Origin: Trichomonas vaginalis G3
Lineage: Eukaryota > Parabasalia > Trichomonadida > Trichomonadidae
DNA length: 64,000 nucleotides
Direction of reading: 5' to 3'
Assembly: GCF_026262505.1 (NCBI RefSeq)
Contig: NC_067204.1
Location: 20,863,300 to 20,927,299 of the forward strand
The translations under genes were made by a program, and so were the position numbers. Below are positions 57,446 to 64,000 of the stretch, in pieces. How positions within the stretch are numbered: position 1 is the first letter of the stretch; every line of letters starts with the position of its first letter. The notes beneath the pieces are model-generated. The model ran no database searches, had not been told where the DNA came from, and was given only the letters and a program-made list of their open reading frames with translations.

Positions 57446-57693
57446 TCTCAGATCTAGTTGCTAAGATCCAAACTCTCGACTCTCAAATCTACTTCCTCAG
57501 ATCTTGTTGCTAAGATCTACTTCCTCAGATCTTGTTGCTAAGATCTAAACTCTCGACTCTCAAATCTACTTCCTCAGATCTTGTTGCTAAGATCCAAACT
57601 CTCGACTCTCAAATCTATTTCCTCAGATCTTGTTGCTAAGATCTAAACTCTCGACTCTCAAATCTACTTCCTCAGATCTTGTTGCTAAGATCG
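57446..57693. repeat. 49-bp minisatellite, about 4.5 units
   Basis: The unit reads AAACTCTCGACTCTCAAATC, then TACTTCCTCAGATCTTGTTG, then CTAAGATCT. One unit is shortened. Each unit contains an AGATCTT/AAGATCT dyad with a six-base loop. Units differ by few bases, so the array is young. Confidence 0.88.
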
Positions 57694-58443
57694 ATCTATT
57701 ATACTCAATTTTACTTAAGCAATATAGATCACCTTTATTATGATTCTCTTTATCTGTACTTGTTTAAAATTAAATTACATCATAAAGATCTAATTACAAA
57801 TTATTTAGAATTTTGAAATAAAACCAGTATTTTATCAAATGCTTTGAGATTAATGCATTCAAACTTAAAAAAAAAGATATATTCAGATCAATTTCAATAT
57901 TATTGATTTTTTAATGTAAAAACTATGTCTACATAGATCTCAAACAATTTTATTAGATACTCTTTTTCCCAATTTTTTTCAAAATCTCTTTTTACATATC
58001 AAAAATTGTATTTTTCAATTTCATTTTTATTTTTTCCATATTTTTTTTGGAATTTGGATATGCGTCCAAAGTAGTTATGTCATTAGAAAAATATTAGATA
58101 TCTGAAGAGAAAATGATAACTTAGAGAGTTTTAAAGATTTTATTTTCGAATACAAATATAGACCTCAGAGGAATACATTCTAAATAAATTTGTATCTGAG
58201 GGTGAATAAATAAGAACAAAATTTAAAGGGTTAGCATAAATAATGTAGAAATTAAGATTGGAATTTAAATTTAATACAAAATTAAAGGGAATGAATTTGC
58301 GATTAGTAGGGTATGGCAAATGGATTGGGAAACATTGGTTACACATGAAAATTATCAGATGTAAGAATTTGGTGCAGATATTTTAAAAATGAGATCTGAG
58401 TGCTTAAACAATATCTCAAAATTCAAATTTTCCAAATGAAAAT

Positions 58444-58668
58444 TTGGAAAATTCCCAAAATGCAGAATCAACTGATGATTTTCAATCATTAATAACGCCA
58501 ATACAAGAAGATCATTTTCCTTCTGCCAACGAACTAAAACAATGGTTTGATATTGCCCATGATGTTTTAATTAGTCCGCCACCTGAGAATCAACATCCAG
58601 AAATTGATGAAGAAGAGACACAAAAAGCAATTTATCTATTACAAAACTTAGACTTTCCTAAGAAATAA
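58444..58668 (+). CDS. Short acidic ORF without an ATG
   Basis: 74 codons (ENSQNAESTDDFQSLITPIQ, later NELKQWFDIAHDVLI and EETQKAIYLLQNLDFPKK) with amino-acid composition and codon use of a real protein. No in-frame ATG follows the upstream stop at 58405; the only near ATG (58436) is in another frame. Either it is the 3' exon of a spliced gene, a remnant, or a gene with a 1-2 base error at its start. No trichomonad-type intron signal is evident nearby. A 12-bp-stem hairpin (58426-58453) covers the missing start. Family unknown. Confidence 0.45.
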   Translation: MENSQNAESTDDFQSLITPIQEDHFPSANELKQWFDIAHDVLISPPPENQHPEIDEEETQKAIYLLQNLDFPKK

Positions 58669-60807
58669 AATTATTTAATTTATTCTGTTTGTTTTTTAAT
58701 TAAACATGTATATTTATTAACATTTCCTTTTTTAATACCTTTCCAACTTCTATTAGTAACAAACACATAACTAATTTGAAGATTTAGCGTTATGAAGAAG
58801 TATCCAAGTAATAACGTCAATAATGCATTTGCGATAGGATATAATTGCACCAAAGGTTAAAACTTGTATAAAGAATGAAAAATGAAATTTAATACAATTT
58901 TTTTTCGAAAAAAATCCATGCTTGGCTAGATTTTCATAGTTATTGAATATGCATTACTGACATCTTGTAAAAGATGCCGATCAAGGCTTTCAAGATTGCT
59001 AAATTTCTCGATTAAAATTTACATTTTTTTTATTTGTGTTTAATTACATTTTACAGTTTGCAGACTTACATAAAATCCGCAACATAGTGGTTATTTAATA
59101 TTTGCCCCACAGTATTGTAGTTTGAAATTTACGATAAGATTATAATTGATAAAGTAAGGTTTTGTCATTAATGCATCTTATAAACTTTCATTGATAAATA
59201 TGGATAGATAAGTTCTGTGTTCAAAAGTAAGCATTTTTTAAAACGCGCAATTATATCAAGAACGACTATCATAAATTCATGAGTATCGATGATTTTCGTT
59301 TAGGATGGACTTAATCGGCTTGATTGATATACATATTTAAAATGGCATAGCTTTGTGCATGTTATGTCAAGCATTGTGCCAAACCAATTTAAAAATGAAA
59401 CAAATTATTTTAAAGAAACTATATATGAACTATTCGAACACTTTATATTAATGTAGGGAGCTATAAATTTAAATATTCTAAAAATTTATTTATTTGTTAA
59501 GAGTTCGGAACAAATTTATTATTGAATATATAGGAAATCAAATAATTATGCATAATCGCATAAAAAAATGCTGAAACAATGAAAAGAAAAAAATAGTTGC
59601 CCAATAGAAAAAGTCGAACCCTTACCCCTACCCATTGAGTTATCCTCACTTTCAAGTTTCGATCGAAAAAAAGGTATTTAATCGCGTAACTCGCACCGTT
59701 TAGTCGTATTTCGAAGTTCTATATAGTATTAAAGATTAAGTTACATTATGTACAAAATAACTTTTTATTGTTATTTGATTTTGATAGCATTATTAGCTGA
59801 ATATGAAAAATCTCGTAGAAATAATCATTTCATTCAGACATAAGTATTGGATTGTTTCCCAACAAGCATAATAACACACGTTTCATATTATAATTTATTC
59901 CATTTCTGTACAAAATTTAGATAACGATATCAAATAAAAAAAACTGTGGCATTTTTTTACTTCAAACTATCATGAAGTGTAACCAAATTGGGTGAGTATT
60001 CTTGCTATCAGTATGACATGAAAAAGTGAACGACAAAAATTGAAGATATTGTAGTTAACTCGGATTTTTTTAATTGCAAACACATCTATAATTTGTTTAA
60101 ATATCATTTATTATATCAAAATTGAAAAATTCGTTTTTGGAAATCTTTGAATTTATGAGAAGTTCTACAAAGACACTTACAAATATAGCGTTTGCAATAA
60201 AAAGGCTCTTTAATCTTCTTCATCCTTGCTCAGAAACTTCTACTGGTTACCTTACGGGTAACCTGCAAAGCTGCTTCCAAGGCATCGGGAAAATAACGTA
60301 TTTTCGTGAGACTACCTTTTTTTGATCCCATAATTTTTTCTCATTCAAATAACATTTAATTTGAATTGCCAAAATCGCGTATTAGCTTCAATGAAAGCTG
60401 TATTTCCCTCTGATTAAAAGACATTTGAAGTTAACCTGTTACAAAATTATTCATTGAAATAGCTGCTATTAAACCAAAAATAACGAAAGAAATTGTTATA
60501 TGCTTGTAATAGATATTTTACTTTAACTAATATCAATCTTCAATAGCTCCACTACGATTTGAATCTCTTTTTCAAGATATTGATGAAGAAACTCCAGAAA
60601 ATGTTTAAATCTGCATCCAGATTGACTGATTAATAAGAATAGTAAACTTTAATTTCAGAAATGATTATTATTTTTATGAAGAATTAGCATTTATTCAGAA
60701 TTAGAACTAATATTTAGATAGTATGAACAGTACTTATATGGTTTCAAGCTGTAGTTTGATATATTCAACTTCTGAAATCAATATTGGAAATTCTAAACGT
60801 CTACAAA
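58669..60807. other. Long non-coding stretch
   Basis: About 2.1 kb, AT-rich. It holds a tRNA-like B-box remnant on the minus strand near 59600-59660 and a small hairpin GGTTACCTTACGGGTAACC (about 60244-60262). No coding signal; the short frame at 60122 lacks convincing features. Confidence 0.45.
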
Positions 60808-62721
60808 ATGCAAAAGAGGCAAAAATCACCGACAACTAATAAATTTGTTTATGTTGTTCTGGAAGATGATTCCTCCAACAAAAAGAAAGTTCATATTGTT
60901 AATGATATTGATGTTTTTTTGAAATCTTGTTGTCAAATATTTAATAATCCAAACTTACAGCGAATCCTAAATGATGATGGAGAGACAGTTGAAGATGGAT
61001 CAGAGTTAATACCAGAAAACACTTACTATGCAACAGAAATTTCATCAGATTTTGTTCCTATTGAGCAGGCAACAACAGATTTAACAGCTAATATCGAACA
61101 GAAGTACGAATTATTCAAAGTACCAGAAAATGATATCAAAAATAAACTTAAAAAAGCTAAAGTAGAAGCAAAAGAGAAAAAGGCATTAATAATTAAATCT
61201 AAAATACAAAAGATCGAAGCAATCAAAGCCAAAGAAAAAGAGAAATCTTCCACAGTTATTTCTTCAAAGTTTTCGGTCTGTTCTCGTGCTAGCAGCAAAA
61301 GAAATAGTAAATTTTCTCAATTTGAGCCAGAGGAATTCAACTCAATGTCAGAAAGTTCTGTTTCTGAACCTGTTGACGATTCTTTATCAATGAGTGTTGT
61401 TTCTCAAAGAATTAGAAGCAGATTCGGATCAGATACCGGATCTGTCGTGAGATCTCGAATAGACAGCCAAAGAAGAAGTGTTTTTGGCTTGAGTGCAACT
61501 GGTGGTGCTTCGCAATTCAGTCTTTCAAAACAAGATATACTAAATACTTGCATGCCTCCTGATTACGGCATTGAAATGGCAAAAGTTCCTGATGACCTTG
61601 TAAATAGAGAAGTTGAACAAGCTATTTTATGGCAAAAGAACGTTAGTCAGATGTTATTTTTCAATCGTAAGAGTGAATCTCCATTTGACCCATTAAATGA
61701 TGGTCTCGCATATGATACTTTGGCCAACCATGCTCTCCTTGTTGGACCAAGTAACTTGCATCACATTCTTAAAGTTAATATCGTCGGACCACCAAATTCA
61801 GGCGTTCCTTCTTTAATGAGATCATTTGCCAAATTATATACAGCTCAATTAGTTGCTGCCGAAACCTGGAAGTCACATTTTCTTTTTGGATATGATGCAA
61901 AAGAGTTAGTTCCGCTTATTAGAGAACCAGCAAAGCTCTATAAAAAGATGCTTGACTTAGTTTTGAATGCATTATCTGCTCAGAAACCATCCATTTCCCA
62001 ATATATTCCTCGCATCAGAAAACAAATGTTATCAATTCTTGACTTTGAAGTTCCATGCAAAGGTTTGCATCCATTCCATGATATTGACATTGCTGCCAGA
62101 TTATTTGGAGAGACATGGCGCAATGACGAAGCTCTCGAAAACTGGCTTACGACCGTAGTTTCATTACCATCAATTATTTCTTCTGCTGTTGGATTCCAGA
62201 ATCTCACAGTTTTTGTTGATAATCTTGAATCTGCTGATGAAACAGTTAGAGACATCCCTCCATTTACAGAAAGCCACAACAACTCGAATTTCATTGAATT
62301 CATCAAGTATTCCTTGACAAGATGTAATTTTGTCATCAGCTGCAACAAGTTTAATTTACTTTTGCCAACCGATGCATATGGAATCGATATAACACGCGGC
62401 ATGGAAACAATTTCAACATGTCAAACACCTCAAGACATGCTTGAAGGTGAAACACAAAGCATTGCACTCCTCATTGCCAATGAAAGCAAACCAATAATTT
62501 TAGATGATAATGTTCATGGAGGAATTCCTAAATTTTTGGATCAGTGGGAAAAGACACAAAGAGCGCTTTGCAAATACGAACGCGTTAAGAACATGAAAAA
62601 AGAAGTCTGCTATTTAGAAGCACTCGAGGAAGCACAGAAACTTGCTGATCTTGTCTTATGCAGAACCGATGGACAAAAGGTATCAGTGCAGGAAATTGGA
62701 AGACCGTATCCTCCTAAGTGA
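60808..62721 (+). CDS. Doublecortin-domain protein with a P-loop-like module
   Basis: 637 residues from ATG 60808 (MQKRQKSPTTNKFVYVVLED); non-ATG codons extend the frame slightly. Residues about 10-85 fit a doublecortin (DCX) domain: FVYVVLEDD, DIDVFLKSCCQIF, LQRILNDDGETVEDGSELIP, NTYYATE. DCX domains bind microtubules, fitting the axostyle and flagellar cytoskeleton. A Lys-rich helix (about 110-150) and a Ser/Arg-rich linker follow. From about 320 a large alpha/beta domain starts with VNIVGPPNSGVPSLMRSF, which sits where a Walker A would be (GxxxxGK[ST]) but lacks the lysine, and continues with LTVFVDNLES, similar to a Walker B strand. It is probably a degenerate NTPase fold used structurally. 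The DCX call is good; the second domain is inferred. Confidence 0.78.
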   Translation: MQKRQKSPTTNKFVYVVLEDDSSNKKKVHIVNDIDVFLKSCCQIFNNPNLQRILNDDGETVEDGSELIPENTYYATEISSDFVPIEQATTDLTANIEQKYELFKVPENDIKNKLKKAKVEAKEKKALIIKSKIQKIEAIKAKEKEKSSTVISSKFSVCSRASSKRNSKFSQFEPEEFNSMSESSVSEPVDDSLSMSVVSQRIRSRFGSDTGSVVRSRIDSQRRSVFGLSATGGASQFSLSKQDILNTCMPPDYGIEMAKVPDDLVNREVEQAILWQKNVSQMLFFNRKSESPFDPLNDGLAYDTLANHALLVGPSNLHHILKVNIVGPPNSGVPSLMRSFAKLYTAQLVAAETWKSHFLFGYDAKELVPLIREPAKLYKKMLDLVLNALSAQKPSISQYIPRIRKQMLSILDFEVPCKGLHPFHDIDIAARLFGETWRNDEALENWLTTVVSLPSIISSAVGFQNLTVFVDNLESADETVRDIPPFTESHNNSNFIEFIKYSLTRCNFVISCNKFNLLLPTDAYGIDITRGMETISTCQTPQDMLEGETQSIALLIANESKPIILDDNVHGGIPKFLDQWEKTQRALCKYERVKNMKKEVCYLEALEEAQKLADLVLCRTDGQKVSVQEIGRPYPPK

Positions 62722-62873
62722 ATTTTATTTGTTTTGTTATTTGTTTATTAATAAACTAGATTCTGACAAATCAAACCTATCACTTTACAATAAACAAGTA
62801 TAGTAAACTTTAAATAGTATCCCAAAGGCAAGTCGCTTGGCCGGACCGTGGACACCTAAGTCAAAAGGAGTGA
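62722..62873. other. Intergenic spacer
   Basis: Short, with a GC-richer patch GGCCGGACCGTGG near 62839 that I cannot assign. Confidence 0.35.
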
Positions 62874-63062
62874 CTTCTTCTTTCACATGGTGCAAATGTC
62901 AATGAAAGTGATAACGAATATGGAAAAACCGCTCTTCATATTGCAGCTGACAAGAATAGTAAAGAAATAGTCGAACTTCGTCTTTTACATGGTGCAAATG
63001 TCAATGAAAAAAGTAAATCTGGGGAAACGCTCTTTATAATACAGCCGATGAATTTCTTTTGA
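62874..63062 (+). pseudogene. Ankyrin-repeat fragment
   Basis: About 62 codons of ankyrin sequence with no start: LLLSHGANVNESDNEYGKTA, LHIAADKNSKEIVELRLLHG, ANVNEKSKSGETLF, then a TGA. It is clearly the same family as the gene at 8.9-10.4 kb but only about two repeats remain. A stranded duplicate. Confidence 0.75.
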
Positions 63063-63423
63063 AATAAAAAAATTATTTTCATTAATTTAAATTATTATAA
63101 ACTTTTTTAATGAAATCAACAATAAAAGTTGCAAATCTCTCTCCCTCTCTCTCCCTCTCTTTAAAAAAAGTAAATATACGGTCATCATAATCTAAATTTT
63201 TGATTCGATTGTAATTTTTATTTAAACTCTATTCCAAACTCGAATGAAATGGAAATTGTCAGAAATGAAAATCGATGAAATGTCAAGTAATTAGATCAAT
63301 TATATGAACATATTTTTGATAAATCCGGAATGCGAAAAATTTGAATATCGAAAAGCGGTTGTGAGATAAATGAGGTCAATGATCGATAGATTTGAAAGAT
63401 TTACATCGTAAATATAAAATAAA
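63063..63423. other. Spacer with a CT microsatellite
   Basis: (CTCTCTCC)n-like pyrimidine tract at about 63135-63161. The rest is AT-rich promoter region of the C2-domain gene. Confidence 0.55.
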
Positions 63424-63825
63424 ATGCAAGTTCACGTTCGTGTTGTCGAAGCTAAGGAACTGCCAAAGATGGACACATTCGGAAAAACTGATGCTTTTGC
63501 TATCCTTCAGTACAACGCCAACCGCAACATCCAGAAAACAAAAACAATCGAAAATGATTATACACCAGTTTGGAACGAGGAATTCCACTTCACAGCCGAA
63601 GATTTGTCCATTGATACTCTTATAGTCTTCTTAAAGGATGACGATTCAGGCAGCAATGATGATCCAATTTCTATGCTTAAGATCCCAATGAACCAATTCC
63701 AAGTTGGCCAGGTCGTTGACAGATGGCACTCTTTGATCCCTGTTAAGGGTGTTAAGAAGGGTGGCCAGATCCGCCTTGTTATTCACATCGCTCCAGCTGG
63801 CGCAGCTCCATTTGTTGCTGCATAA
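63424..63825 (+). CDS. Single C2-domain protein
   Basis: 133 residues from ATG 63424. One complete C2 domain (about 1-110): [59 protein letters not shown]. Asp residues at [10 protein letters not shown] and [10 protein letters not shown] match the calcium-binding loops, so calcium-dependent membrane binding is likely. The tail is short and Ala/Pro-rich ([12 protein letters not shown]), with no other domain. Small C2-only proteins form an abundant family in trichomonads. Codon use is moderately GC-rich, suggesting good expression. Confidence 0.9.
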   Translation: MQVHVRVVEAKELPKMDTFGKTDAFAILQYNANRNIQKTKTIENDYTPVWNEEFHFTAEDLSIDTLIVFLKDDDSGSNDDPISMLKIPMNQFQVGQVVDRWHSLIPVKGVKKGGQIRLVIHIAPAGAAPFVAA

Positions 63826-64000
63826 GCAATCTGCTGCGCAAGTACTGGTGATACTTGATGTAAATTATCGAGATTAATCTTATTCTTGAAATAAGATAAT
63901 AAAATCTTTTGCTTCAAAATAATCGTATATTATTTCTTCTTTTACCTACAAATCTCTTTCAACTTCCCAAATATCTGGGCTAATTTTTTTTAACTCTGAT
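63826..64000. other. 3' flank of the C2 gene
   Basis: AT-rich end of the window; the TAA stop is followed by AATAAGATAATAAAATC-like sequence that may hold the 3'-end signal. No further gene visible. Confidence 0.4.

Larger units (their letters stand above)
54917..58443. other. Long non-coding stretch with repeats
   Basis: About 3.5 kb, strongly AT-rich, with no ORF of coding character. It holds an inverted-repeat pair (55276-55710), a tRNA-like remnant (about 56192-56272), a hairpin-bearing 49-bp minisatellite (57446-57693) and a 12-bp-stem hairpin at 58426-58453. Confidence 0.5.

Noticed and set aside
59590-59665. tRNA on the minus strand (GGGTTCGA B box and an A-box-like stretch)
   Set aside because: The spacing is too short for an anticodon arm and the stems do not pair; at most a remnant.

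Overview
The window looks like a parabasalid genome, most likely Trichomonas vaginalis or a close relative. The evidence is an AT-rich background with intronless genes, very short 5' leaders carrying trichomonad-type initiator (Inr) motifs (TCAYT shortly before several start codons), ankyrin proteins built from the NSKETAELLISHG-type repeats typical of the species, and a large Maverick/Polinton element. All assignments were made by reading the sequence; no database search was run.

Layout. 1-14.2 kb holds host genes: a HEAT/TOG-like protein running off the left edge (-), an E2F transcription factor (+), an Mdm12-like lipid-transfer protein (-), a Raptor-like TORC1 subunit (+), an uncharacterised small protein (+), a broken ankyrin gene (-) and a long ankyrin/coiled-coil gene (+). 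A mariner-type MITE lies at 8.5 kb and an unusual hairpin-bearing element at 10.7-11.4 kb. 14,367-41,576 is one Maverick/Polinton with terminal inverted repeats (TIRs) of about 1.33 kb. It carries a capsid gene, other likely virion proteins, collagen-like and collar-like fibre parts, KilA-N/GIY-YIG proteins, and broken polymerase, integrase and packaging-ATPase regions. Its right TIR has been invaded twice: by a 2,893-bp near-perfect palindrome (36,841-39,733) and by a 1,096-bp element made almost entirely of consecutive hairpins (39,773-40,868). 41.6-46 kb is a graveyard of DNA transposons that has split an NmrA/SDR-type gene: an element with 214-bp TIRs, and a TTAA-flanked element with a smaller inverted-repeat element nested inside it. 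46-64 kb returns to host genes: a Cys-rich secreted candidate, a BRWD-type WD40 protein, an MT-A70 methyltransferase-like protein, a frameshifted BTB-like/ankyrin gene, another ankyrin protein, a tiny SERF/4F5 protein, a short acidic ORF without an ATG, a doublecortin-domain protein, an ankyrin fragment and a single-C2-domain protein.

The most unusual content is a recurring architecture seen in three unrelated insertions within 30 kb (10.7-11.4, 36.8-39.7 and 39.8-40.9 kb): non-coding elements filled with serial, individually distinct hairpins of roughly 20-28 bp stem. In the palindrome the hairpins recur every ~120 bp. In the 1.1-kb element about 15 hairpins follow one another, fall into sequence families, and at least one family pair shows a two-sided, pairing-preserving change. 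The intact left TIR of the Maverick serves as a built-in empty site that fixes the ends of two of these insertions to the base.

The host genes show no operon-like logic. Several touch nutrient and cell-cycle control (Raptor, E2F), organelle contact (Mdm12-like) and nucleic-acid modification or chromatin reading (MT-A70-like, BRWD-like). The Maverick genes form a coherent virus-like set, but the element is a fossil with roughly ten breaks and two insertions.
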